From: a virus
Strand: one strand, 5' to 3'
DNA length: 39,354 bases
IMG/VR virus record: IMGVR_UViG_3300032087_004366
Span: 1 to 39,354 of that record
Both the position numbers and the translations under genes were made by a program. The notes under the pieces were generated by a model. That model made no database searches. It was not told the origin of the DNA and saw only the letters and a program-made list of their open reading frames with translations. Shown here in pieces: positions 20,389 to 28,160 of the stretch (positions are counted from its first letter, which is position 1; the number at the start of each line of letters is the position of its first letter).

Positions 20389-21417
20389 ATGGCAGCTCTA
20401 CTCGAAAGATCCCAAGTCGGTAAACGTGAGGATTTAGCCGACCTGATCAGTAATGTTGATCAGAAAATAACTCCTCTTACATCTCGCATCCGTAATGGTG
20501 ATGCTCCGGGCAACACGCTCATGCAATGGCAAGCCGATGCTTATGACGATGTCAGCATCGATGGTGCAATGGACAACACTGACACCACTAGCTTCGATGA
20601 CTTCAGCAATCGTGCTGTCCTCTACAACACTGTTCAAATCTTTGAACGTGCGCCTCAAGTCAGCCGTCTCGCAGAACGCATTTCTGATGTAGCTGGCCAA
20701 GGCAAGAAAAAGGAAATGGCCAAGCAAGTTGCTAAGGGCATCGTCCTCCAGAAGCGTGACATTGAGGCAGCTTTCTGCAGCCGTAATATTGCTCGTCAGG
20801 AGGATGCGTCCAACAGCTACCTCAGCCGTGGACTTCGCTCCTACATCATGCACACCCGTGGAACTCAGGCAGGTGAGCCTGGTTTCGGTGAAGCTTCTGG
20901 TTTGCAGGTTCCTGCTGCGTTCACTCCATCAGCTGCTCAGGTAGCCAGCGTTGCTGCTGCGAGCTTCAACGACGATTCCGTGCGTGACGTAATGGAAGCC
21001 ATCTGGAACAACACTGGTGCAAGCAACAGCTTCATGGGTCTCTGTGGCTCAGGAGTTAAGAAAAAGATCAGCAACCTGGTCAGTTTCGTACAAGCCAGCT
21101 CTACTGGAGTGCAGGTTAATGCCCAACTCAATGACAACAAAGTTACCGAAATCGTCGATATTGTTGACACTGATTTTGGTGTAGTCGAGTTGGCTTTGTC
21201 CCAGTTCCTGGACGTAGGTCACGATGGCACTACCAATGCTGCTGATCCTAACCTTGTCTATTTCTTGGACATGGATCGCATGGAAGCTCGCTGGGAATCA
21301 CGCCCCTCCTTCAAAAGCTTTGAAGATAAGGGTGGAGGTCCACGTGGATTGATCGAATCAGTTTGTTCACTCGTCTGCCACAACCCACTTAGCTTGGGTA
21401 GCATCGAGTTAACCTAA
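20389..21417 (+). CDS. Major capsid protein, SU10/DUF5309-like
   Basis: 342 residues. The N-terminus, KREDLADLISNVDQKITPLTSRI then NTLMQWQADAY, is the hallmark of the SU10-type major capsid family (HK97 fold). Further family-like segments are RLAERISDVAG, KGIVLQKRDIEAAFC, GLRSYI and GVVELALSQFLD. This family is found in podoviruses with phiEco32/SU10-like heads as well as in other tailed phages. There is no ribosome site: the start is preceded by AATTAATTATA. It is the most reliable structural call besides terL. A hairpin follows the gene. Confidence 0.85.
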   Translation: MAALLERSQVGKREDLADLISNVDQKITPLTSRIRNGDAPGNTLMQWQADAYDDVSIDGAMDNTDTTSFDDFSNRAVLYNTVQIFERAPQVSRLAERISDVAGQGKKKEMAKQVAKGIVLQKRDIEAAFCSRNIARQEDASNSYLSRGLRSYIMHTRGTQAGEPGFGEASGLQVPAAFTPSAAQVASVAAASFNDDSVRDVMEAIWNNTGASNSFMGLCGSGVKKKISNLVSFVQASSTGVQVNAQLNDNKVTEIVDIVDTDFGVVELALSQFLDVGHDGTTNAADPNLVYFLDMDRMEARWESRPSFKSFEDKGGGPRGLIESVCSLVCHNPLSLGSIELT

Positions 21418-21441
21418 TTTACCCAAAACCTCATTCGGGCT

Positions 21442-21469
21442 GGGGCCAGGCTGCAACATGCCTGGCCCC
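21442..21469 (+). terminator. 10-bp hairpin after the capsid gene
   Basis: Perfect stem GGGGCCAGGC (21442-21451) with GCCTGGCCCC (21460-21469), eight-base loop. No T tract follows, so it is either a weak terminator or an RNA-stabilising hairpin that raises capsid message relative to the tail genes. The gap 21418-21487 contains nothing else. Confidence 0.6.
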
Positions 21470-21487
21470 TAGCCAACATCAAAAACC

Positions 21488-21850
21488 ATGCATGAATGTG
21501 TAGTTCCCGGAGTCGGCAACATTACAAAAGAGCTGATCAATGAATTCCAAACTGGACGGCTTAGAGAACAAGTCCAAGCGGAAGTCAACCAGCGCAAAGT
21601 GGCCACCTACAACTACAATAATGAGCGCAGAAATCTCTCCTTTGGGCGCTTACGCATGCAAGTGGATGCAACAGTCTACCACTACTGGGGCCAGCGACTT
21701 GGGTACGAATGCTGGAGAGACAAAACATTCCTGGCTGAATTTGAAAAGGCCAACCCGGAAGTGAAGGTAAAATCAAAATCTGTGAACGCTTCAATCCTAG
21801 TTCCAGGCAAACCCAAAGACCCCCAGGACAAGTACCTGATTAAAAACTGA
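21488..21850 (+). CDS. Small hypothetical protein after capsid
   Basis: 120 residues. The sequence is polar and rich in Asn/Tyr/Arg (KVATYNYNNERRNLSFGRL) with charged C-terminal segments. No domain recognised. Position between capsid and connector suggests a head-decoration or head-tail accessory protein; the evidence is context only. The stop overlaps the next start. Confidence 0.55.
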   Translation: MHECVVPGVGNITKELINEFQTGRLREQVQAEVNQRKVATYNYNNERRNLSFGRLRMQVDATVYHYWGQRLGYECWRDKTFLAEFEKANPEVKVKSKSVNASILVPGKPKDPQDKYLIKN

Positions 21851-22482
21851 TGGGATGGTGGAATCAGCCTCTGGCTACTACAGGCAGCATAGCTAATGCT
21901 GTTTTCAGCCGTATGGGTTTAGACCCAGCTCAGGCACTAGCCCAAGAAAAGGCAGCTGTAGCAGAAGCCATCCAGCAGGGGCTAGAGCGAATCTGGACCC
22001 ACTATGCATGGGATGAGGTGCTAGACACAGAGACCTATTACCCGGCTAATGGTCTGGTCAGTATCGGAACCAATGACAACGTGCTAGAGATTGAAGGTAT
22101 CTACACGAAGGATCCAGATATCAATCCGACCATCAGCAGCCTCAAGTTCAACCAAGTCAGGCGCAAGGTACACATCCTGGAGACAGCTCCAGCGACTATC
22201 ATTGCAAGGTACTGGCCGATCCCTCCGTCAATTGAGGCGAGCTACTTTAGCCCAGATACAAGCACATATAGTGTTGAGGATCTGATCGACAACAGTGAAG
22301 GAGCTAACGGCTATGCAGTGCCTAAAATATTTTACAGCTACCTAGTCAGCAGAGCTTACCAGGAGATGCTAATCGGTGATGGGCAGCACGATAAGGCTGG
22401 GCTGATTGCCGGGGAGGCAGAGCAGATACTTTATCAAAAACAACAGGAAGCCGATAGGCGCAAAATGGGAATTAACGCATGA
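21850..22482 (+). CDS. Head-tail connector (tail tubular A/adaptor-like)
   Basis: 210 residues. The N-terminal region has helices (AQALAQEKAAVAEAIQQGLERIW), the middle is beta-rich (WDEVLDTETYYPANGLVSIG, VLEIEGIYTKDP), and the C-terminal half ends in helices (YLVSRAYQEML, AGLIAGEAEQILY). This order matches gp4/tail-tubular-A-like adaptors that dock on the portal. Its place just after the capsid genes fits. The stop overlaps the next start (ATGA). Confidence 0.6.
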   Translation: MGWWNQPLATTGSIANAVFSRMGLDPAQALAQEKAAVAEAIQQGLERIWTHYAWDEVLDTETYYPANGLVSIGTNDNVLEIEGIYTKDPDINPTISSLKFNQVRRKVHILETAPATIIARYWPIPPSIEASYFSPDTSTYSVEDLIDNSEGANGYAVPKIFYSYLVSRAYQEMLIGDGQHDKAGLIAGEAEQILYQKQQEADRRKMGINA

Positions 22483-23744
22483 GAGTTTTTATCAACAGAA
22501 AAATCGTAGCTCCAAAAGTTAAGGGTGTAGCTGGAGACAATGTAGCTATTAACCTGGACGAGCGAATTGACCCTATCGAGGCAAGAGTCTCATCTCTAGA
22601 AGATGAACGAGACAGTGATGATGCTGACAGCTTGGTTCGTGACAGCCGTTTGACTGCGCTTGAAACCAAAATGGATGACCAGCTAGGTGATATCCAGGAT
22701 TTCATCGATGCATACAACGCTCACCAGGCTAATAAAACTATAACCCCAAGAACGAACACAGTTAGCCTGACCTTGGCAGCTGTAGCTTCTGGAGTTACAC
22801 GGACACGCTCACTCTATCCGCTTACTAATGAGCATGCGACTGGAGACGGCTGGTCTATTGAATTTAGGCACAGTACCTACACTGGTGGCAACTGGACCAC
22901 AGGTAATATCTCAGTGCCACAAGGTACTACTGTAGAGGTCCGTGCAGTCGAGACTGGCACAAATACACTACTCACTTCCAGCGGAATCCCTGGGCTTCTA
23001 AACTGGACAGGTGCTTTAACTGGTACAACTAACCCGGCAAACGTAGTCATGCCAGCTGCAGGTACAGCCATAGGTGCTAACGTCAGCACCACTACTGGTG
23101 AAGAACTGATCTACAGTGTAACTGGGGACCAAGAGTCTGGTGCTTGGACTACTGGCCGATTCCAGGGTAAGGTGACAGTGACTGTATCGGGTTGGGTAAA
23201 CACTGCTGGTGGATCAGGCGCTCCTGTGTTCGACGCATTTTACCAATTATCCAACTGGTATAGTTTGAACCACGGAGGTGATACCAGCAGCGCAGCCAGC
23301 TATAAAGCTTCAACTAAAAACGGAAAGCTGCAGGTCAATTATGGTGACTATGGCAGTACAGATCAGAGTGACTGGGTTTACCCACTGGGTGATGGTGCTG
23401 CAAATGGTGATGACGGCTATCCAGCTATAAACTGGTCACCTAATACTGCACCCCTGACACTATCAGCCCAGGACACTCTCTTAGGTCCAAATGCTGAAGC
23501 TCGCAATATGCCCCAGGAGGGTTACAACGAGTACACCTTCACCATCGATGTAGCCTCGATACCCGGCAACAATGACAGCACCTCAATTCGCTTAGGCTTT
23601 AGAGCATGGGCTAACTCCAACAGTGCCGGGGACTACGGAGATAACTACAATGAGAATGCACACCGATTTGGAACATTTTGGGTCAAAGCAGAGCCAGCAG
23701 TAGACTCAAACGGCAATGCCCTTGGCAGCTACTCAAGAACTTAA
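22479..23744 (+). CDS. Tail fibre/adhesin with N-terminal coiled coil
   Basis: 421 residues. The first ~30 residues are beta-like (RVFINRKIVAPKVKGVAG). A heptad-rich coiled coil (about 30-85, DERIDPIEARVSSLEDE and SRLTALETKMDD) precedes a large beta-rich part of Thr/Ser/Gly/Asn-rich repeats, typical of a trimeric fibre. The C-terminal ~180 residues contain DYGDYNE- and GYPAINW-type segments resembling carbohydrate-binding beta-sandwiches. Receptor specificity cannot be read from sequence. No catalytic motif seen. Confidence 0.65.
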   Translation: MRVFINRKIVAPKVKGVAGDNVAINLDERIDPIEARVSSLEDERDSDDADSLVRDSRLTALETKMDDQLGDIQDFIDAYNAHQANKTITPRTNTVSLTLAAVASGVTRTRSLYPLTNEHATGDGWSIEFRHSTYTGGNWTTGNISVPQGTTVEVRAVETGTNTLLTSSGIPGLLNWTGALTGTTNPANVVMPAAGTAIGANVSTTTGEELIYSVTGDQESGAWTTGRFQGKVTVTVSGWVNTAGGSGAPVFDAFYQLSNWYSLNHGGDTSSAASYKASTKNGKLQVNYGDYGSTDQSDWVYPLGDGAANGDDGYPAINWSPNTAPLTLSAQDTLLGPNAEARNMPQEGYNEYTFTIDVASIPGNNDSTSIRLGFRAWANSNSAGDYGDNYNENAHRFGTFWVKAEPAVDSNGNALGSYSRT

Positions 23745-23756
23745 ATCTAAAAAATT

Positions 23757-24158
23757 ATGAGCTTATCCGACACAAGAGAAACAGCCATTGGTAACGCAAT
23801 TTTCAATGGTACACCTTATTCCGAAACTGGTCCAATAACAGTGGGGCTAGGAACAGCTGCTAATGAAAGCAGCTTCACGGAACCGACATCAGGCCAATAC
23901 AGCACCTACACTCGCCAGACTATAGCAGCGACTCAGTCAGGTGAAACCTGGACCTTAGCTAACAGCACTAACTCAGCCAACAATATTGCTTTCCCAGCTC
24001 TAGCTGGAAGCGACACAGGCTGCACAATTACTCATGCAGCTCTCTTCGATAATGCTGGCCAAGTGATTGCCTGGACGGAGGTGCAGCCGAATGTGCCTTT
24101 GGTAGCTGGTGACAACCCAGAAATCTCACCCAATACCCTCACGCTAAAAATTCTTTGA
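23757..24158 (+). CDS. Tail fibre protein, phage beta-sandwich adhesin A
   Basis: 133 residues. The order ITVGLGTAANE, YSTYTRQTIAATQ, NNIAFPALAGSD and THAALFDNAGQVIAWTEV is the pattern of the small phage tail-fibre fold met in the genes at 25740 and 26190, a family seen in podoviruses and siphoviruses. N-terminal variants anchor, C-terminal strands close the domain. It appears to be the first of three paralogues in this cluster. Confidence 0.65.
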   Translation: MSLSDTRETAIGNAIFNGTPYSETGPITVGLGTAANESSFTEPTSGQYSTYTRQTIAATQSGETWTLANSTNSANNIAFPALAGSDTGCTITHAALFDNAGQVIAWTEVQPNVPLVAGDNPEISPNTLTLKIL

Positions 24159-25519
24159 TTAGTTTAGGTACAGCCATTGGTGCAGCAGCAGCTGGCCAGC
24201 GCCAGCGCATAGCAGCCCTTGAAACCAGGACAGTAATAGTTACTGGTACTGAGGCTGTAGTGACTGGTGACACACAGCCAGCAGGGACTATACGTTTTGC
24301 TACTGATACTGGCAGAATCATGGTCAGTACTGGCTCAACTTGGGTAGGCACTGGAATAGCAACCCCAGCCGCTTCAGCTACATCAGGCAGTAGTATTACT
24401 GGAGCAGTAGTTACTTCTGGCGCAACAGGTGCATCTGCTACATCAGGCAGCAGCATTACTGGTTCCATAGTAACTGCTGGTGCAACTGGTGCATCTGCTA
24501 CATCAGGCAGTAGCATTACTGGAGCTGTAGTTACTGCTGGTGCAACAGGTGCTTCAGCCACATCAGGTAGTAGCATTACTGGAACTGTTGCTTCTGGCGC
24601 TCTATCCGGAGAAGCCATTGGGGAGGGAACAGGAGAAGGTACTGCAGTAGGTAGTACAACTTCTGGCGCTCTATCTGGAGAGGCTATAGGTGAGGGTAGT
24701 GGTGAAGGTACGGCAATAGGTTCCGTGCCAGCCAGCCAGACTGACGTAATAAACCTTTCACCAAGCCTGTTCCACCGATCAGAGGATATTGCTGATACAG
24801 ACTCCGATGGATATGCGAATACATGGGTCGAGTATGGAGGTGGCACTCAATATCAGCAAGATAGCTGGGGAACAAGCCACCCATATTACATTTCCTCAGA
24901 TGCCGATTTCAATAATCATGCAGTTGTAGATTTTAGTGGTTCGCACTACATGACTTTGCGAACTGCAACGTCAGCAGGAAATTCTGCACAACACTATTTC
25001 ATAGTTTTTGCTTGGGCCAATAGTTCTAACTGGGGAACGACAGGATACATTCATGGCAATCCTTGGGGAACGGCAAATCGTTTGCAGGTGTCATCATTGG
25101 GACAGCATAACCTCGGAGGTTGGAAATCATTTGTCGGACTTGATACTGCCACCGCCAGCAACTGGAACGACAGCACGAACACTATTCGTAAAAACGGACA
25201 GGTTCTGTCAGCAGCAGAACAGTTATATACTCCGTTGATGAATATCCGTGATACCTCTGGGAATACATGGAAAGCATCTGCTGCTAGTCAAACAGCAACA
25301 GTAAACAGTACCTCAGAATGGACTAAACCTGTTTTGTATGAATGGGAAAGTAACGGCACTAAAACCTTTAACCCTAGATGGTTCGGAAGATATTCGAGTG
25401 GTTTGGTTATCCCCATGAAGGTTGCCGAGATCGTGGGGTACTCATCGGCACTTTCATCAACCGATGCTGCTACTGTGCGAAGTTACTTAGGTAGTCGCTA
25501 CAACATCCAAATGACATGA
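24155..25519 (+). CDS. Repeat-bearing tail fibre with lectin-like C-terminal domain
   Basis: 454 residues from TTG 24155, overlapping the previous stop. The N-terminus, SLGTAIGAAAAGQRQRIAAL, is similar to that of the gene at 27349, so it is probably a shared anchor. Residues 74-133 are three 20-residue repeats (ATSGSSITGAVVTAGATGAS) with a partial fourth. Residues 147-192 are two 23-residue repeats (SGALSGEAIGEGTGEGTAVG). From about 200 the chain resembles a LamG/concanavalin A-like lectin sandwich (NLSPSLFHRSEDI ... EIVGYSSALSSTDAATVRSYL). A long thin shaft carrying a sugar-binding head is the likely design. Confidence 0.7.
   Translation: MISLGTAIGAAAAGQRQRIAALETRTVIVTGTEAVVTGDTQPAGTIRFATDTGRIMVSTGSTWVGTGIATPAASATSGSSITGAVVTSGATGASATSGSSITGSIVTAGATGASATSGSSITGAVVTAGATGASATSGSSITGTVASGALSGEAIGEGTGEGTAVGSTTSGALSGEAIGEGSGEGTAIGSVPASQTDVINLSPSLFHRSEDIADTDSDGYANTWVEYGGGTQYQQDSWGTSHPYYISSDADFNNHAVVDFSGSHYMTLRTATSAGNSAQHYFIVFAWANSSNWGTTGYIHGNPWGTANRLQVSSLGQHNLGGWKSFVGLDTATASNWNDSTNTIRKNGQVLSAAEQLYTPLMNIRDTSGNTWKASAASQTATVNSTSEWTKPVLYEWESNGTKTFNPRWFGRYSSGLVIPMKVAEIVGYSSALSSTDAATVRSYLGSRYNIQMT
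24374..24598 (+). repeat. 60-bp tandem repeats in the fibre gene
   Basis: Three nearly identical 60-bp units from 24374 and a partial fourth, each encoding the 20-residue Ser/Thr/Gly repeat that starts SATSGSSITG. The shaft length can therefore change by unequal recombination or slippage without loss of frame. Confidence 0.85.
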
Positions 25520-25737
25520 GCAGAAACGCAGTAATACTTCCAGACCTAGCGACTTATCAGCAGTACTTGTCTATTATAGAGTCAGTTGTTGGTTCACCAT
25601 GGCAACCTGCAGACGGATGCACTGACGGAACTGACTACGCACTAGTCATCCCGGAAGACCAGGACGCACTCATTCCTGCCACATTTCCACGCACTAAAAA
25701 TTTTCAAAACTACTCACTTACAGTCCCACAGGTATAA
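25516..25737 (+). CDS. Small tail-module protein
   Basis: 73 residues, starting in an ATGA overlap with the lectin-bearing fibre gene. The sequence is acidic and Pro-rich (DYALVIPEDQDALIPATF) with no domain recognised. It ends two bases before the next fibre gene. A chaperone or linker for the fibres is possible from position only. Confidence 0.5.
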   Translation: MSRNAVILPDLATYQQYLSIIESVVGSPWQPADGCTDGTDYALVIPEDQDALIPATFPRTKNFQNYSLTVPQV

Positions 25738-25739
25738 TC

Positions 25740-26186
25740 ATGGCAACCACATCAAACGCAACTTCTGACTACCTAGAGCAGGCCACCCTTGAACACTTTT
25801 TTGGCATCAGCTCGTATTCACAACCTTACAGCATCGATATAGCTCTGCACTACGGAGATCCGCTTGACGATGCTAGTGGTGGCAACGAGCTAGACAGCAT
25901 TAATGACCCCGGCTACAGCAGGGTCACCCTGTCTTCACCATCATCAGACCTGTCAGTCAGCTCTGACGGCAATGGTTATTCGGTGACGACAATGAACACA
26001 GTCACATTCACAGCCTCTGGTGGCAGCTGGACCAACGCACCTACTTACGTAGCAATGTATGACGATAGCAGCAACCTTCTATGTCGTATGGCATTAGACG
26101 ATGGCTCAGGCAACAGTCTTTCAGCTCTCTCAGACGGACAGTCACTAAATTTAACATCAGGTAACCTAAAATTCAAACTTAGCTAA
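25740..26186 (+). CDS. Tail fibre protein, phage beta-sandwich adhesin B
   Basis: 148 residues. The sequence of strands (YSIDIALHYGDPLDD, GYSRVTLSS, NTVTFTASGGSWTNAPTYVAMYDDSSNLL, SDGQSLNLTSGNLKFKLS) matches the fold at 23757 and the outer parts of the protein at 26190. The closing element NLKFKLS is shared with DLKLTLN at the end of the latter. It is the most compact of the three copies. Confidence 0.65.
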   Translation: MATTSNATSDYLEQATLEHFFGISSYSQPYSIDIALHYGDPLDDASGGNELDSINDPGYSRVTLSSPSSDLSVSSDGNGYSVTTMNTVTFTASGGSWTNAPTYVAMYDDSSNLLCRMALDDGSGNSLSALSDGQSLNLTSGNLKFKLS

Positions 26187-26189
26187 ATC

Positions 26190-27347
26190 ATGCCACTAAC
26201 AGGATCATTCACACAATCATTCCAGCAGCTAGTGTTGGACGCACTTGGTCAACGCACAGTATTTGACCCAGCCATTGACGGCTTAAAACTTGCACTTTTT
26301 ACAGCTGATCCTGGAGAAGGAGCCAGTACCAGTAACGAGATTTCTGGTGGAGGCTACACCCGGCAAGCAGTTGCCCTAGGTGATGCAACAAATAATGCCA
26401 GCAACCATGGAGAAATTGCCAATACTGCTGCGATTAGCTTTGCGGCATCTGGCGCAAGTTGGTCAGGTATCACACATGCTGGGCTGTTCAAGGATAATAG
26501 TTACACTAGAACTATTATGGGGACCAGTAACTCCACCCGATCTGCCGCAGGAATTATTGGTAGTATGAACATTGGTCAACGATTAGACATACCTGCGTCT
26601 CATTGTGCTGTTGCGGCAACGTTAACTGTAACTAGTGCCGATGCAGTAAATGCTAACGACACACATGCTTGGTTTGGAAAACTAAATTTTAGCAGTTTAG
26701 CATCTGGGACTTATACGACTACCGACCCACTAGGTATCATTAATTACTTTATCAGGGTCAAAACTGGCAAAATGGCTGGACTCTGTTTTGATATTAAGGG
26801 TGATCAGACCAATGCATTAATTGTCCAGTCACCAAACATCTTCCCTCCTGACGTTCTTGATGGAGAAAAAATTGATGTAATCGAAAAACCAACTCTTGTG
26901 CAATTTTTTGGGTCCGTGCCAATCACAGGCAATCTGGCAAGTGGACTTCAAGCAGCAAGCACTCAGGGTGGCGCAGATGACCTAGGAGTAGTAGCAGCAG
27001 AAAGTTCGTACAATCGCTTCTGGCCTTACAGTGACGGCACAAGCGTTGCCAACTGGAAAGCAACAGCATCTGGTCATTCTAGCACTAATGCTGATACCTG
27101 CGTACTCTTTCCTCAAGAATTGGCTAATCTGTATGATCAAGTAACTAATGGTTACGAAGATATCTATCTAGATATCAATACTGACAGGTCTGCCGACTGG
27201 ACTTTGACCTCCCAACTCAGCACCACCGATGAGATGCTTGCCCGGTTCCAGTTCGAAGATTCTGGAGGCAATGCCCAGACCCTAAACGTAGCAGATGGCA
27301 GTTCCCTCGATGTCGCAATAGGTGACCTCAAACTGACCCTCAACTAA
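26190..27347 (+). CDS. Tail fibre protein, beta-sandwich adhesin C with a ~230-residue insertion
   Basis: 385 residues. Residues 1-113 follow the adhesin pattern: LKLALFTADPGEGAS, GGGYTRQAVALGDATN, NTAAISFAASGASW, GITHAGLFKDN. The closing strands appear only at the far end (about 345-385: LARFQFEDSGGNAQ, DGSSLDVAIGDLKLTLN), so the sandwich is split by ~230 residues. The insert is beta-rich (NYFIRVKTGKMAGLCFDIKG, IDVIEKPTLVQFFG), of unknown fold, and probably carries the receptor-binding surface. Confidence 0.7.
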   Translation: MPLTGSFTQSFQQLVLDALGQRTVFDPAIDGLKLALFTADPGEGASTSNEISGGGYTRQAVALGDATNNASNHGEIANTAAISFAASGASWSGITHAGLFKDNSYTRTIMGTSNSTRSAAGIIGSMNIGQRLDIPASHCAVAATLTVTSADAVNANDTHAWFGKLNFSSLASGTYTTTDPLGIINYFIRVKTGKMAGLCFDIKGDQTNALIVQSPNIFPPDVLDGEKIDVIEKPTLVQFFGSVPITGNLASGLQAASTQGGADDLGVVAAESSYNRFWPYSDGTSVANWKATASGHSSTNADTCVLFPQELANLYDQVTNGYEDIYLDINTDRSADWTLTSQLSTTDEMLARFQFEDSGGNAQTLNVADGSSLDVAIGDLKLTLN

Positions 27348-27348
27348 A

Positions 27349-27564
27349 ATGGCTACAGAACTCTCACTTGGTACATTGGTTGGCTCAACACTGAACCAGC
27401 AGAATCAGCGGATTAAGACGCTGGAGGCAGAGACCACTCTACCTACATACACCAGCAGCACTTTACCAGCAAGCCCTAGCACTGGTGAGACTGTGTTCGT
27501 CACAGATGACAGTACTTTACGCACCTGGGATGGCAGCAGCTGGATTAGCACACAATTATCATGA
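27349..27564 (+). CDS. Short fibre-anchor paralogue
   Basis: 71 residues. Its N-terminus (SLGTLVGSTLNQQNQRIKTL) mirrors that of the 454-residue fibre (SLGTAIGAAAAGQRQRIAAL), and the remainder (GETVFVTDDSTLRTWDGSSW) resembles the segment that follows there. It lacks any shaft or head. Most likely an anchor, or a remnant of a fibre that lost its distal part. It overlaps the next gene by 4 bp. Confidence 0.55.
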   Translation: MATELSLGTLVGSTLNQQNQRIKTLEAETTLPTYTSSTLPASPSTGETVFVTDDSTLRTWDGSSWISTQLS

Positions 27565-27764
27565 GTAATATTCCAGACATCTATATCCAAGTTACTGCCA
27601 TTCTAGGTGGCGTAATAGCAACTGCCAGCGCAGTTGCAGCTCTTACTCCAACTCCAAAGGACGATCAGTTTGTGACTGGTGCAAAACGCTGGCTTACCAA
27701 ACTCTACCGGGTAGTAGACATTCTGGCGCTGAACGTAGGGCGAGCCAAAGACAAAGGCAAGTGA
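27561..27764 (+). CDS. Holin-like small membrane protein
   Basis: 67 residues, first of three small membrane-protein genes. A hydrophobic segment (IYIQVTAILGGVIATASAVAAL, about 8-29) is followed by TPTPKDDQF and a basic C-terminus (VGRAKDKGK). This layout matches many one-transmembrane holin-like phage proteins encoded in tail modules. Function is inferred from size, topology and context. Confidence 0.5.
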   Translation: MSNIPDIYIQVTAILGGVIATASAVAALTPTPKDDQFVTGAKRWLTKLYRVVDILALNVGRAKDKGK

Positions 27765-27910
27765 TGCGTGATGCTTTTGTCGGAGTTGTTGGGACTGTAG
27801 CCACCTTTGGGCTATCCGAAATCAACCTGGTAGTAGCAATAACTGCTGGCCTTCTCACCTGTGTCTACATGGGCATGAGTATTCTGAAGGAGGTCAAAAA
27901 GGATGATTGA
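27764..27910 (+). CDS. Second small holin-like membrane protein
   Basis: 48 residues from ATG 27764, overlapping the previous stop by one base (TGATG). It contains a hydrophobic stretch (about 19-37, INLVVAITAGLLTCVYMGM) and ends KEVKKDD. With the genes on either side it looks like a holin/antiholin pair followed by a spanin-like protein. Confidence 0.5.
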   Translation: MRDAFVGVVGTVATFGLSEINLVVAITAGLLTCVYMGMSILKEVKKDD

Positions 27911-28160
27911 TCGGGAGCAACTCGCAGCAATCGTTATGGCTTGTTTACTAGCAATATTCATTGCGATATGCCTTTTGCTGCAGACTGGCTGCATGAGTAG
28001 CCGGGGAGTGGATGAAATGTCTGTCTCTGTGCCAGCTCTGTTTCAATTTGATATGGAGTTTCATGAAGAGGAGCCGACCAGTCTATCAATTGGACCATCA
28101 ACCTGGTGGGAAGCTTTGCTCCAGGCTCCCGAATCCGTAGTAGTACCAGCAGAAGAATGA
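27903..28160 (+). CDS. Spanin-like or lipoprotein-like small membrane protein
   Basis: 85 residues. An N-terminal hydrophobic stretch (LAAIVMACLLAIFIAICLLL) ends in QTGC, which resembles but does not match the lipobox (Leu is usual at -3; here Gln). A polar, acidic C-terminal part follows. A lipid-anchored outer spanin is one reading, a single-pass protein another. It overlaps the tail nozzle gene by 4 bp. Confidence 0.45.
   Translation: MIDREQLAAIVMACLLAIFIAICLLLQTGCMSSRGVDEMSVSVPALFQFDMEFHEEEPTSLSIGPSTWWEALLQAPESVVVPAEE

Noticed and set aside
20434-20853. Minus-strand ORF of 139 codons within the capsid gene
   Set aside because: Opposite to a strongly supported capsid gene and without protein-like features.
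24139-24846. Minus-strand Val/Pro/Ala-rich ORF of 235 codons
   Set aside because: It is the complement of the 60-bp fibre repeats, which stay open in several frames.
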